This document shows, piece after piece, positions 1 through 12,843 of a DNA stretch of 64,000 nucleotides (within the stretch, counting starts at the first letter, position 1; every line of letters starts with the position of its first letter). Location: positions 28,236,063 to 28,300,062 of the forward strand of contig CM020619.1 in assembly GCA_009829735.1 (NCBI GenBank). Direction: 5' to 3'. The position numbers were made by a program, and so were the translations under genes. The notes below the pieces were generated by a model. The model did no database searches. It had not been told where the DNA came from and saw only the letters and a program-made list of their open reading frames with translations. The DNA comes from Pyropia yezoensis. Lineage: Eukaryota > Rhodophyta > Bangiophyceae > Bangiales > Bangiaceae.

Positions 1-2100
1 GTGTTGGGACGCGGGCACCCAGCCTTTTCGTGCTTCCGGCAGGCCCCCTCCGTTTGAAATGCACTACGAGCACCGTTTGGGAAAAATGTCATCATGGACG
101 TTTTGGTGGGAGGGTTGGGAAGGGGTGCAGTCGTCTACTGCATACCCACCACCACAGACGGCATTGTCTTGCTGCGAGCTCACCGCGCGGTGCATCCAAA
201 TGGCCTGTCACCAGCACAGGACACCACGCGGGCCGCGTGGACCTACGAGCTCTCGTCGGACTCGGGGGCGTCGAGGGAAGCGACTGACCTGACCTGCATG
301 TGGCTGACCGTGCGGCCGACGGATGAGAGCACCCATCCCCGGACACCCCCGTCACCGTCCAATTCCACATCATCTCGTGCCGCCGCCCAAATCCCCTCCC
401 CTCCCGTTTGATCCGCTACTGTACCCCTCTTGACAAAGACGGCCCTCCTATCTATTTAGCGTCGGCGTCGGCCGGTCATCGGGCTCCTCAGAATTCGTAA
501 TTCCAATCGTCCCCCCTCCCCCGCCCCTCGCTCTGTGTTGATGGTCTCCCCCCCACTCCCACCTGACTCTCTTCTGTGAGAGGGTGCTCGAGTGCATTCG
601 AGCCTGCCCCCAGCCCAGCACTGCTTATCAACATTTTCTTGCTTTTTTGGGAGATTCTCGAGCAAGAACCTGCGTAAAATCGGCATCGACCCCCCCTCAA
701 GGCATCATAGACACCGCTTTTACCCCCGTTTCTTTCTTTTTGCCTATATCAGGTCGGGCGATTGGTGGTCGCCACCTCCCTTGGTATGAACGGAAGCGCA
801 CGGGGCAACAGCACCCTCGTGAAGCGCAAAGAAGCGACCGACCATCGCTACGCTTGGGAGCAATGTTTAAACAATGTTTAAACAAACGCGTTTAAAAATC
901 GCGCAATCTCTCGCACTGGTTAAGCAAGAACCTGCGCGACGACAGCTTTCGATGGTCTGCGCGGAAGAATCTCTCCGCCTTGCTCGACGTCTACAACGTG
1001 AATTCTGACCAATGGAACGCTCCGTCCAGCAAACAGCGGCACCACCGCTGTTGTCATTGGTTGACAGAACACCGACAGCGGCCGTCGTGTCGGTCATCCT
1101 GGGGGAGATTCTTTGACCTCAGCCCATCCCCTCGATCAGAAAAGCCTCATTCCGCTCGAGCCGTTTATTTTCGTGCTCGAGCAGAGCAAGAATTTGCACA
1201 ACGAAGCAAGAGACCTGGCCAAAATCGGGCTTGCTTCTTGACATGCGATAAGCAGTGCTGCGCCGGGATGTCCTCCTGTCCACCGAAGGGTAGATATCTA
1301 TGGTATCTTGCACAAAAAAAGACACATCGAGGTTTTTCTCGGCCCGAGAAAAACCTCGCCCGATTTTTTTTTATTCGGGCCGGGGCACGACACCGGCCGT
1401 GACGGGGTTCACGGCCGCCATGCTGGCAGAAGGATCACAGAGCCTCATGCCAACTCATCAGGTCCTTTTGTCTTTCGGCCGTTGTACCGCTCTCAGGGAC
1501 ACCCTGGGTGGACCGGTTGCAGTCGACCCTGAAATGGGGTCCGTGTTTTCGCATTGACTTGCCCGGCTCGGGGGTCGGTTCGGGCCCATGTGCTAACTGA
1601 GGCTCGGAAGAGGGGTGGTCGATTTTGGGGAGGAGCCAGGGGACGGCTGGAAGCCATTTTTTTGAGAACCTTTTTCCGTGTGCGGGTCCCCGTATTTGCG
1701 ATGGCATTTCCTGGGATAAATGTTCCATGTCATGGGCACGTTTGATTGGTCCGCGAAGAAGCCTGGGACACATGTGCGCCATGCCCTTTCGAGCATCATC
1801 GGGAGGTGCCCCCCTCACCTCCTCATGAAGCGGCCTCTCACCCCTCTGCCTCTCCTGGTCCCCTCTCCTGGACCGGGCACCTCGAGGAGGGAAAGCCCCC
1901 CAGCCCTCCACCCTCCGCGACGGTCCCTCATGCGGTAACTTGGTCGGTTCCACCTTCGGCGGACGGAGCGCTGTGCGGGCGGGTGTGCCCAGATGGAGTG
2001 GGTTCTCCGCAGACGCCAACAGTGCGCGGCCCCTGGGAGCGAGGGGGAAGGCGTCCCGCGTACGTGGGGCGTCGGGGTGGGTCATGGCGCGCGTGAGAAG
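1..2100. other. Intergenic DNA, no confident gene
   Basis: Open frames here are short, overlap on both strands and show no recognisable family. Visible local structure includes a direct repeat of a CAATGTTTAAA unit near 862-885 and the hairpin pair listed separately at 1328-1380. A 302-codon minus-strand frame (1435-2343) is rich in Gly, Arg and Pro and looks compositional. Confidence 0.5.
1328..1380. repeat. Two adjacent hairpins
   Basis: Positions 1328-1358 form a perfect inverted repeat with 15-bp arms (CGAGGTTTTTCTCGG and its complement) around one base. Directly after it, 1358-1380 forms a smaller stem (GCCCGA against TCGGGC) closing a T-rich loop. The first stem reads equally well on both strands. 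It could be an RNA structure, a transposon terminus or a remnant; nothing here decides which. Confidence 0.6.
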
Positions 2101-3854
2101 AGGCGCAAGTGCATCAAGTGCCTTTAAGCTTTTTAGCCTGTCGGTCAGACCACTCCCTTCCCAAGGCCCCCCCCCCAAAATTGGCCCCCCCGAAGCCCTG
2201 CCCGGGCAGGGCATCGCCCCATCCCAACACCACATCCCTCCCCGTCCTGCTGCACCACAAGCGCCCCGCCCAGCCCCACGTATCTCTCCCGCCCAGCGGA
2301 GCCGCCGCACCCGCCCCCCTGCGCCCGTAGCTGAAAGAAACACGCCAATGCTGGTTCGAGCACCGGCTCAGGCGGCGCAAACAGCACCACCACTATTGTC
2401 GCCGCCGCCCACGCCACTCCAGGTGCAACAGTGACTTTACCCCGTCCGTCGTCCCTTGGCGCCGACGAATCCTCCCCCTGTTCCCCCGTCCAGCTATCAA
2501 TCCCCCCGCCAAGGCCGCATCCACCCTCCCCGAAGCAGCAACCCCGCCGCCGCGCGTGACCGGACCTGCTCCAGCGGAGGAAGTCATCGCTGTCCCCTCC
2601 CCTTCCCCCGCCAAAAAAACATCACTACCATTAGTACCCTCTCCCCCCGCCCCTTAACGCCGCCGACGCCGCCACACCCCTCTGCCCAAATGCCGACCCC
2701 GCGGTCCCCACCGACCCGCCCGCCCCCTTGTCAAGGCGTCACCAACATCCCACCACCCTCCCCCTGTACACCGTCCCCGCGGCGTACAGCCCCCCTCCCC
2801 GCCCTTCCCCAAATAGCGGCGCCGCTACCGCTCCCCCAGAAAAACGTAGCCACAGCCGCCTGCGGCGTGCCCCCCACCGACATAAACGTCCACGCAGCCA
2901 CCTGCCCCCGCCCCCCCCCCCCCCCTTCAGGCCAGCGCCGGCAGCGGCGGTGCCGGCGCGGCGGAGGGCGCCTCCAAACAGCGCCGCCCGCACCTGCGGG
3001 GCCACCGCAATCCCCACCAGCGGCCGGCGTGGCGGCCGCCCGCCCCCCCCAAACCAGTCACCCTCCCCCCCACCGACGCGGTCGGCGCGTCGGTCGCGGC
3101 AGCGTCGGCGAGCGCCGCCGCCACCGCTGCGGCAAGGGGCATGGAGCCCAGCGGCGGAGGCGGCGGCGGCGCCGCCACCAACGGCGCCACCGCCGCGGCG
3201 GCGGCGAGCAACACGGGCGCCCGGGGCAGGCCCGCTAACACGAGGGCCGTCCTGGGCGCGCCGCCGCCGCCGCCGCCGGCCGTGACTGTGACGAGCAGTG
3301 CGGCCGCGCCCTCCCCCGCGTCCCCGTCGGCGGCGGCGGCCGCCGCCGCCGCTGCCACCACCATCGCCGCGGTCACCACGGCCTACGTGTCGACGGCTGC
3401 GACCGCCGTCACGGGCACCGTGGCAGGCGGGATGACCGCCACCGCGGGCACCGGCAGAGGCCAGGTGGCCATCAGCACCCCCTCGGCCGCCGCGCCCGCC
3501 GCCACAGCAGCCGTCACCGTCGCCGCCGCCGCCGCCTTCGCAGCAACGGTCCTCACCCCCCCCCCCCCAAGAACACTCGCCGTCGTCGCCGCCGCCGTCG
3601 CAGTCGCCGTCCCAGCCGCCATCCTCCCCCCCCCCACCCTCAAACTTGTCGTCGACGCCGTCACCGCCGCCGTCGCCGCCGCCACCCTCCCCACCCCCCC
3701 CCCAAGATCGAGGCCGTCGCCGACGTCCCCCCCCCGGCCCCCCGAAACTCGGCGTCCTCGTCGCCGCCGCCGCTGCCGCCGCCGCCGTCGCCGTCGCGGC
3801 CACCGCCGCCGCTGCCGCCGCCGTCGCGGCCGCCGTTGCTGCCGCCGTCGCCGC

Positions 3855-3885
<31 letters not shown>

Positions 3886-4030
3886 GCCGCCGCCAAGACA
3901 GCCGTCGTCGCGGTCGTCGCCATCATCGTACTGTCGTCGTTGTCGTCGCCGTCGTCTTCGATGCCGACCGCGGCACCAGCCCAGCCCCCCGTGTCGTGGC
4001 CCTCCCCACCTAGAGTACCCCCCTCCCGCT
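2100..4030. other. Low-complexity GC-rich block, ambiguous coding
   Basis: The segment is dominated by C-runs and GCC/GTC triplet blocks. Long frames stay open on both strands: 3141-4013 (+) reads Ala/Val/Thr-rich and 2739-3926 (-) reads Gly/Ala/Asp-rich. Each is just another reading of the same triplets. No domain, start context or splice pattern favours either. A low-complexity exon cannot be excluded. Confidence 0.45.
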
Positions 4031-4974
4031 GTCCGAGTTAATGAGCACGCTGGCTGCGGTTTCCCGAAAGGGACCCACCACCGCTCATGTGGGGCCCCTT
4101 ACACCGGGGCATACGGTAGAGGCACCTGATTGGCTGAGGCCCGTGGCCCGAAGGTTCTCGGACGCCTGAGAAAAGAATGCTTGACGTGTCTTTTTTGTGC
4201 AACGTACCTTATGTGTTTTTCTTACGCGTTCACCCATGGCGTCCACATGGAAGTCGTCCACCAGGTGGTCGTCCTCGAGGATGTAATCGCTCCAAGTCTG
4301 GAACACTGAACTACCGAGACAAGTCTGTAACTGCAACCGGATCCCAGCCTGTGCACGAGATGCGCCGGCCCGCCACTTGTGCCCAACCCACCCCAGCCAA
4401 TCCGCGCGTGCGCTCACGTGCGCGTGCCCCCACCTCCTGGCCCCGACGCGACCGCCAAGCCCCCCTCCCACACGCACACCCCCCACGCGCCACCCTCCCT
4501 TTCCTCTTTTCCACGCCCCCCGCTCTCAAGCTCCCCCCTCCCATGCCACTGGCTGTAACGCTTCTCTGGGATGCAGAATAGATCTCCATTTGACCACGAA
4601 ACCATTCCTCATCAAGTTAGCTGGCATTTGCGTACTGGTCGGTCGGGGATTATGCGGCGTATGACGGCTTCCACTGCTTGTTTCCGGGCGGAGGTGTGGA
4701 AGAACTTCGTTGCTATGTATTTTTTTTACGTTGTCAGAGAGATCGTCGAGAGAGCGTTCTTGCCTCTGTTTTTTTTTTTTTTCCACAACGTCTTGCTTCT
4801 CTTTCCATTTGTTTGCCTGTTTTGAGAGGCAAACAATAGGCAAACGAGCTGGAAACGCACATCCGGCGGTGTTCCACCATTCGAGCGGTGTTCCAACATT
4901 TGAACAGCGTAGATAGCTTCAGAAGGAGCCATGACCGCAAGGTGACCAGGAGCGGGAGGTTGGAGGAGCTGAAG

Positions 4975-5100
4975 GACCTGTGAGTGGGCCATTCCCGGGT
5001 GGGGCACGTCTGCACCAACTGATTTTTGGGGGAGGTTGCAGGAGCTGTGAGAGGGCCAGTCCCGGGTGGGGCACGTCTGCCCCGACTGATTTTGATTTTG
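4975..5100. repeat. Imperfect direct repeat, two units
   Basis: Two units of about 55-60 bp share the core GGGTGGGGCACGTCTGC followed by an ACTGATTTT stretch, one near 4980-5030 and the other near 5051-5097. No gene overlaps them convincingly. Confidence 0.55.
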
Positions 5101-5940
5101 TCTCAAGCGATCCGTGATGAAGAGGACCACGACCGCCACGCACTCGCCGTCTATTGCTGAGTGCCCAATGAGCACCTGAGATTTCCATGAATTTTCACGA
5201 CCTCACGTGCACCAGTTGCCAGCTGTACAACTGATCTTTTTGCGACCTACTGGGGACGCAGCTTGTGAAGGAGCGGATACGACCGAGATCGGACGAGAAA
5301 ACAGAAGTATTCTGACCAATCAGCGTTCAGCTCGAGACGCACGGTCGCCACAGCCAGTAAAAATGCTTCGAGGGATCTGGGCGTCACAGCACGCTATTCG
5401 TTACGTCGTGGACACTGGCACGCCACTGGCTCAGCATCGTGTTCATGTGCTTGTGTTCTTGTTGGGATCAGTCAAGATTTGATCAACATTTGGCACCTAG
5501 CAATAGCACGACGGCATCCCGCTACGTACATATCCTGATTCCCATCGACCACATCGCCGTGGGCGTGCCAACCTCCGAACCTCTTCAACAAGAGCACGGC
5601 GCGGCTCCGAACCTCTCCCACATGAGCACGGCGCGGCCCGACGTCCGCAGACGCCAGGACCGTTGCCCCCACCCCACGCACGCCATTATTGCAACTGCTC
5701 GGGGTGCTCCGCATGTGGTAGCCACAATGGACTCGCGTGACACCGAGCAGCGGTATGTACGCAGTGGCAAGCGTCCGTTGCGTGACCCCCGCGGTCCGTA
5801 TCCAGATAGGTCGGGCCTGTCGGGGCGCTCCCCCCCCCCCCCATCTCTGCTCTTGCCATTACCACACCCCACACCCGTGTCCCTGCAGACTGTCGACACG
5901 CCCACCGGCAGTCGCGTCGGTAGGAGGACCGCTGCTTGTC

Positions 5941-6330
5941 TCTGGGGCGGGCCCTGCGTGGCGCCCTTCCAACGGCGACCGACGCGCCGGCGGTGGCGAG
6001 ACGGGGGCGTGGCGGCCTGGCAGCTACCCGCGTGACGGGCAGCCTTCGCCTGCAGGGCGACCTGGCGGCCACCCGCATCACTCTGGGGCGGGCCCTGCGT
6101 GGCGCCCTTCCAACGGCGACCGACGCGCCGGCGGCGGCGAGACGGGAGCGTGGCGGCCTGGCGGCCACCCGCGTGACGGGCGGCCTGCGCCTGCGGGGCG
6201 GCCTGGCGGCCACCCGCATCACTCTGGGGCGGGCCCTGCGTGGCACCCTTCCAACGGCGTCCGACGCGCCGGCGGCGGCGAGACGGGGGCGTGGCGGCCT
6301 GGCGGCCACCCGCGCGACTATGGGGCATGG
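5941..6330. repeat. 141-bp tandem repeat, about 2.8 copies
   Basis: Units begin at 5941, 6082 and 6223, an exact 141-bp spacing, each opening with TCTGGGGCGGGCCCTGCG. Because 141 is 47 codons, several frames on both strands stay open and give 47-residue repeats (for example ALRGALPTATDAPA on the plus strand). The long ORFs across this block are therefore probably by-products of the repeat. Confidence 0.85.
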
Positions 6331-6429
6331 CAGGCGCGATCCCTGTACTATTCTGGGCCGGGTGTTGGGTCCCCATCGTCTCGGGTATCTCGCATGCAGT
6401 TCCCGTCGTCGGTCTGGCCTCCTGTGACG

Positions 6430-6430
<1 letters not shown>

Positions 6431-6479
<49 letters not shown>
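6431..6479. repeat. (CGT)n microsatellite
   Basis: About 16 uninterrupted CGT/GTC triplets follow the 141-bp tandem block. Confidence 0.95.
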
Positions 6480-6489
6480 TCAGGCGCCT

Positions 6490-7986
6490 GCGTATCCCGC
6501 GCCCTGACGGCCGACCGACCGTCCCCCGTGCCACGCACCTCAGGCGGTGTGCGTTTGGCGCCATCCTCGCCACGTGAGTTTAGCACCTTTCGCGTTTGTT
6601 TCCTGGTCCTTTCTCTTCCTCTGTGTCTTCGTCATGAATCCCCCCTGTGGTATTGTGGCGAGGACGTAAGCGGTCCCCAAACATGGGGGGTGTGTGTGAA
6701 TCACATGATGCTCGTGCGCCAGGGGGTACCCCCCACTGCATGAAGCATCTATAAAGTGAAGGTGCGCTGTATCCAGTCCCAGAAAAAACAGCAACGGACT
6801 GTGTGAAACGGTACCACCACGGCCGGGCAACCCCGCCAGGTACAGCCAATGAAAGCCCCCGCCGGCCAACCCCGCCAGCCACCCCCGCAGGCCAAGTCGG
6901 TTGGCGACTCCCACCCGCCACACCCGCTGGATAACCCCGCGGAGCACGGCCACCAGCCACTACGGGCAGACACTCCCGCCAACCACAGCCGCAGGCGACC
7001 GTCGCCGGCCGTCGCAGACGACCGCCTTCAGCCACTCCCCATGACTATCCCCACAGGCCATGACCGCCGGCTACCGCCGCAGACAAGTGCTTGTTTCGAC
7101 CGCCGCAGACCATCCCAGCCGGCCTGCACTGCCGGCCACACCCGCCGGCGACAGCTGCCGACCAGCTGCCCAGGCCACAGCTTCCGGACACTACTGCCGG
7201 CAACAGCTGCCGGCCAATGCGGCAACAGCTGCCGGCCAATGCGGCAACAGCTGCCGGCCAATCGTCAGAAAAAGTAGATGCAGTTGGCCACGGCGACGTC
7301 CGACAGAGTGTACGGAGGAGCGGGATCAGCAGGTAGCGCCGTAGCACCGGCGAATAGTGAGCACGAACAGACAGAGAAGGCGGGGACGGGTGAGCAGGTG
7401 GACAACCGCGGAGCAGGAAAAACAGAGCGGGTTAACGTGTGCGCTTGCATTGGCAGATGCACGCCCATTTGCCGGGTCGCGGCGTGGACTATATCGCCAC
7501 GCTCGCAGACGGCTGCCCTGGGGCAGACGGCTGCCCTGGGTGGAAAAGTCCCGCTGACCCAAGCGCCCATCTCTTGCCTTCCTCGCCGCGGTGCATGCGT
7601 GTAGCCGGACCTATCGCGCCTTGTGCTGAGGGAGGCGACCGGAAGAGGCCACATTCTTGTCGAGCTGGCACCCAACGTTTCGCTACGTTTCACCCGCACA
7701 CGCCCTGCCCCCCTTACTTCCCATAGATGTTCACCTGTGCGTAAGAAGGAGACAGTAGGATGCGACGGAGTTGTCTGTCCGTCCTGTTGCCACAAGGAGC
7801 TCCTCCAAAGCATTATAAAAGAGGGGGTGCCCTACAGTCTCCCCCCCCCTCCCCCCCCCCACCCCCCCCACTCGACGCTGAAACAAAAGACACTCCGGAC
7901 CAGTAAACCCTGTCGGGAGTCACAATGTCGATGTGCTCGCGGCCCGGTAGACCTGGCCGCCTCCAACTACGGCAGACGTCGTCCCA
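6490..7986. other. Repeat-rich intergenic segment
   Basis: No convincing gene is visible. A 22-bp unit (CAACAGCTGCCGGCCAATGCGG) is repeated nearly three times at 7201-7262, and an 18-bp unit is doubled at about 7508-7543. A TATA-like TATAAAA lies at 7814-7820 before a C-rich run, but no plus-strand gene follows it. Confidence 0.5.
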
Positions 7987-9423
7987 CTAGCTATCCCAGA
8001 CACCTCTAGAGCTTGAAAGGTAGTCCATATCACCAATGACGTGGAGATGGCTCTGTGCCCGCGACATCATGACGTTCACGCGCCGTTCGTCGGACAAAAA
8101 GTCGAGGCTGCTCCCGCCGGGTCGCACCCCAGGCTCTGACCGCACGAGGGAGAGTATGACACAGTCCGCAGACGCGCGTTGGCAGCCATCCACGGTGGAC
8201 ACCCTGACGTTTGCACGTGGTCTGTTGAGCAGCCGCCCGCTCCGTGTCACCGACTGCACGACCTCATTCAGCTTGTACCGCTGCGCAGTGTACGGGGTGA
8301 TGAGCACCACCTTCAGCTCGGTAGGCCCTCTGAACGTCGCCCACGTAAGCAGTAGATCCGAGAGAGCCATCTCGACCAACCGAAGCTCTGCAACGTTAAT
8401 CAGGCTCTTGTTGTTGGGGGTGGTGGTATTCGACCTGTGCGCCCGATGGTCGGCCGGCAGGCGGGAAGTGTCAGTCACTTGCAGCCCTCCGAAGCGAATA
8501 CGCCGACTCGGATGGTTTAGCCACGCGGGTGTTCCAAACCCCTTCTCATGGCGGGCCTTTGGCCCGCGCCCGTCTGACCGCACGCCAATGTGCCTGTAAA
8601 TTACTTGGCGGAGGACGGACCACAACAGCGGCCGCATGCGGTACTGCACGGACAGGATGACGCAAGCCGGTATGAACCTGGCTAGCCGCTCAAAAACGCT
8701 GGATGCCATCGGCCGTGCCTCTCCACTGTACTCCATGCCAGCGCTGGGCCTCAGCTGGGCATTGTCGCCAACAAGGACAATGCATTTCGTCCGCTCTGCC
8801 GGATGACCGTCCTCTTCTTCGTCTGACGAGCCACTTGCACGCCCCGCCCGCTTGGCGCGAACAATGGCGACGACAGACGCAGGGACGCGTGTTGCCGCAC
8901 CCTCTTCAATGATGATGGCGTCAATGCCTTGACCCCCCACGAGCCCCCCCGTCGACGTTGACGCTGTCGTGCCAATGACGGACGCGCCGCCCACGATGCG
9001 CTTGCGGAGCTCCCGTTCCGCACGCTGTTGGCGACGCAAGGCAGCCTCCAGGGCTTGCTCATCATCGACACTCTCCTCGAGGAGGGCGTGTGACCCACCT
9101 GCGCCCGGCTCTGCGCCCTGGGCGCGAAAAGGATCCACACGACGGCCCACATCGGCCACCCGTGCCCTTGACCGTTCCACCGCGGCTGTCACGGACGGGT
9201 AGGCGACAGGAAGGCGCTCGTCCACCACGGCGTCAATGTGCGTTGTCCTTGCACGGTGGCCATCCAGCGGGGGTTCACCCACACGGAGGAGCGTCACGGC
9301 GTCGGGTTCCGCGACACCGTGTCGACTCGCAGCCCCCGACGGGCAGAACAACTCGTGCACTGCGTCCAACAGCTCGTCACACGCCGTGTTGGTGCGCGAC
9401 GTGAGCAGGACACGCCGGGGCAA
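7987..9423 (-). pseudogene. Upf1-like SF1 helicase, 5'-truncated
   Basis: The 478-codon frame carries the back part of a Upf1/Sen1-type superfamily 1 helicase, which normally unwinds RNA or DNA using ATP. Visible are motif Ia (LLTSRTNTACDELL, residues 6-19), a motif II variant (IIIEEGAA, about 170-177, with EEGA where DEAA/DECA is usual), motif III (VLVGDNAQLRP, about 216-226), motif IV (QYRMRP, 260-265), a degenerate motif V (VSTVDGCQRASADCVILSLV, from about 408) and motif VI (NVMMSRAQ, about 450). Motif I (Walker A) is absent. The frame opens at a TTG directly before motif Ia, and an in-frame stop lies about 15 codons upstream. It follows the PIN-domain ORF of copy A by 63 bp on the same strand. 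Either a 5' exon is unseen or the gene has lost its ATP-binding loop. The motif V changes favour decay. Confidence 0.75.
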
Positions 9424-9486
9424 AGGTGTGGGGCGTTGAGTGGCCCCACAGCCCCATTAGCCTGCAACGTAGCGCCCCCGGGGCGT

Positions 9487-11560
9487 CTAGAGTGCGCGGT
9501 CGTACCAGTCAGCACGGCGGCCCGTCTCGTTTTGTCTTGCCTCCTGCTCTTCAGCAGCCACATCCGTCCAAAAGACGAACGGATCCACATCGGAGCGGGG
9601 GCGAGGCTGCGGTTGGGCCGCCGGCCGCAGCATCGCGGGACTGTGGGCCGGTGGCGGGTGCGCGGGGCGCACGACCATACTCTTCACGACGCACATCAGG
9701 TCGCGGCGCTCGGATTGGTGGTGTGGGTCGCAGTACCGCACACGGTCGCCGCTCGCAAGCGAGCCCAGCGAGTTGGCCGATAGGCCCCTGTCGCCAGACA
9801 CAAACCAGATGCGCGCCCTCGAGTCGAGTAGCGCGTCGAGCCGGCAGACGGCGACGGCGAGGGCAATGTCCGCCGCGTTCTTGTCGTCGGTCGCAAAAGT
9901 CCAGCCAAGGCGGCCGTCTCTTGCTAGGCGGACCAGCGGGCGTGGGAGGGCAGCGTCCCCCTCAGGGGCGCGTTTGCCAAACAAGCTGGCCGCGCCCCTC
10001 GCCCGGACCGCCACCAGCACTCCGACCGCAGGGGAAAGTCCCTCTGGCAGCTCTTTCAACAGACACGAAAAGTTGTCAGCGTCCAACGCGATGCGCGCCA
10101 GCAGTCCGTCCACATCCAGCGTGGAGCTCACCAGCGCGCACACGTGGTCGGGCAGGCTCTCCGAGATAGGCACGTTCTCGGACAGTCCTGTCACGACAAA
10201 CGGGTGCTCCACCCAAGGCGTTGTGCAGGGAGACACGCGGAGACGCAGGTCGGCAGGGAAGTCCACGGTTACAAACCAGTTTGCGTCTGGCAGGGGGGCG
10301 CCGCGCTGGAGGACGGGTGTGAGGCCGCCCAAGCACTTGAAGCACGATGGCCGGCACGTCAGCACGGTACCGCCACGGCCGCCGCCGCCACTGCCGCTGC
10401 GGGATGCTCGAGACGAGGAGCGAGGGACGTCAGTGCCGGCGGCACGGCCGCCATTCGTACAGCCGGCGCCCCCGCCTCCCTTCCCCATCACACCCGACGG
10501 CGTCGCTCCCCCGTGGCTAAAATATTCGTCCGTGTACCCCACAGCTCGGGGGATGTCTGCCCGGTAGGAAGAGTTGACAGCTCTGTCTGCGCCGCGTCTG
10601 CTGTCGCCGCCGCCGCCGTCGCCGCCGCCGTTGTCTCTTTCAACAATACGCCCTCGTTTGTCTTTAAGGACGTCGCTAAAGTGGCCGACATCGTCCTGTT
10701 CGAGTCGCCCTGGGCTTGGCTGTCGCCTTTGCCCGTGGTGCTGGTTGCGCTGGCGAGGCACCACCTGCTGATGCACCGCGTGATCGTGGGGGGGACGCAG
10801 CAACGGCGTAGGCGAGGAAATGTAGACCATGCGCTTGCGTGCACCGCGACCGTGACCGCCGCCCGGTGCAAGACGAGCAGCCGCAGAGGCAAGTGCGGCG
10901 GCGACCAGGGCCGTCGCGTGGGCCACGGCGTCGGGCGCGACCACCGACGCCGGTACAGCCGCGGGCGCGTCCACCACCGTCCTCGCGGTGGACGTCGTGT
11001 TGCGGCGTGCCTCTGGTTTGGCCGCTGCAGCGGCGCCGGTGTCGACCGACGCTGGGGCCACGCCTCTGCCCCCTGCCGCATTGGCGGTCGTCGCCGCGGC
11101 GGTCGCCATCGGTGCACCACCCGCCGAGGACGTCCATATGCGCCGTGCCGCCACAACGGCGGTTGTCTCGCCGTGTTCCACCTCCACAGCCGCAGTCGGC
11201 AATGCCGCCGCCGCCGCGGTCTCGGCCGACGCCGCAGCGGCATTCGCACCCGCCATTTCTTCGAGCGGTGCGGCACCCGCCAGCGCATCATCTGCATGGT
11301 CGCTCCCCGACGCTGCCGACGTGCATGCCGCCGACACCGCCGTCGGCTCACAGGCCACGGAGGGAGCACACGTGATGCGCTTCGCCGCTGCGTCCTTGGG
11401 AGTCCGCGCGGCCGCTGTTTTTGCTTTGCCGGTATCATCATTGTCGTCATCGTCGCCCGACCCGGTGGCTACTGCCGCTGCCGCCAGCTCCGCAGCCGCT
11501 GGAACTGTGGGGTGCAGCTTTCCCGTCGCCGCGCCCGCCCCCGCTGCCCCCGCCGCCGCG

Positions 11561-11652
<92 letters not shown>

Positions 11653-12810
11653 GCCCGCCGCCGCCGCCACCGCCGCCGCCGCTTCCGCACCGTCTGAGCG
11701 TACCGCAACGGCCGCCGCGGACGGGGCGGGGGACCCCACAGAGGCTGTCACCTCTGCCGCCACCGCCCCCGCGGCGGCCGCCTCGGCCACCGCCCGGGAT
11801 GGGGTTGGCACGACGAGGGCCGCGTCCGCGGTCGATAATGCCGACCCGTCCGCAGCGACTGCGGCAGCCTCTGTGGCCGACGCCACTGGAGCCGGTGCCG
11901 TCGTGGTGTTCGATGCGGAAGGTGGGCCTCTTGCGGCCGCAGCTGGCTCGATGTCGGTTGCCACGGCAGGTGGTGGGCTACCACCACAAGAGGAGTGCTG
12001 CCTCGCCGTACCATAGCGGAGTGAGCGCGCGGACGGCCAGTGACGAACCATGAGCTGTCTTTCTCGCTCCAAGGCCGCGCTGCGTTCGAGTCGCTCCCAC
12101 CTGAGCAGCTCCGCTTCCCAAGCAACGGCCCAAGGTACGCCTCCGACGACGACGTCCTCCTCGTCGGCTGAGTCCGCGACGGGCTCCAGCGGCTGCTCTT
12201 GTGGCTGCCGGCGGTCGCGCGCCTGCGGCTGGCAGTCCCCTGCTGGCTGCGGCGTGTGTGCTGTCGCCGTAGGCTGTCGCCGAGAGCAGTATCGCGGCGA
12301 CGACGCTGCAGCGGGACGCAAAATGTCCATGGACGTACCGTCGACATCCCCCGTACGAGTGGTACCACTCTCACCTGCGGGAGCAGGGTGTTCTTCATCG
12401 GGTTCCATTGCCGCGGCGGCTGCCACCGGTGGTGGCGGTCCTGGCGGCACCAAGAACGCGGGCAACGCTGCCGCTGCTGCGGTGCTCGTACCTGGCTGTA
12501 GTGTGGCACCGGGACTGGGACTGTCGTCTGCTGTGCGTAAGACACCCGCCATGGCGGCCATCACCGTCACCGCCGCATCTTTGGTGGTAGGCGGAACCGT
12601 GTCGGCGGCGCTCCCGGTCGTCACCGCGTCAATGGAGACGGCCGACCCTGACGCCGCCGTCGCCGACACTGGCGCCTCCTTGTCAATCGGCGCCGCGGCG
12701 GCGGTCCCAATGCCCGCAGCGTATGCATGGCTCGCCGCTGCCGACACGGCCGCTGCAGGCACAGCCACCGTCTCCGTCATTGCCGCCGCCAAGGCTGACG
12801 GTGCTGCTGC

Positions 12811-12843
<33 letters not shown>

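Noticed and set aside
1435..2343. 302-codon minus-strand ORF
   Set aside because: Gly/Arg/Pro-rich with competing open frames on the other strand and no domain; looks compositional.
5585..6586. Long ORFs across 5585-6586 on both strands
   Set aside because: They are readings of the 141-bp tandem repeat and (CGT)n tract.
7201..7262. Possible CRISPR-like array
   Set aside because: The 22-bp units are directly adjacent with no spacers; it is a simple tandem repeat in a eukaryotic context.
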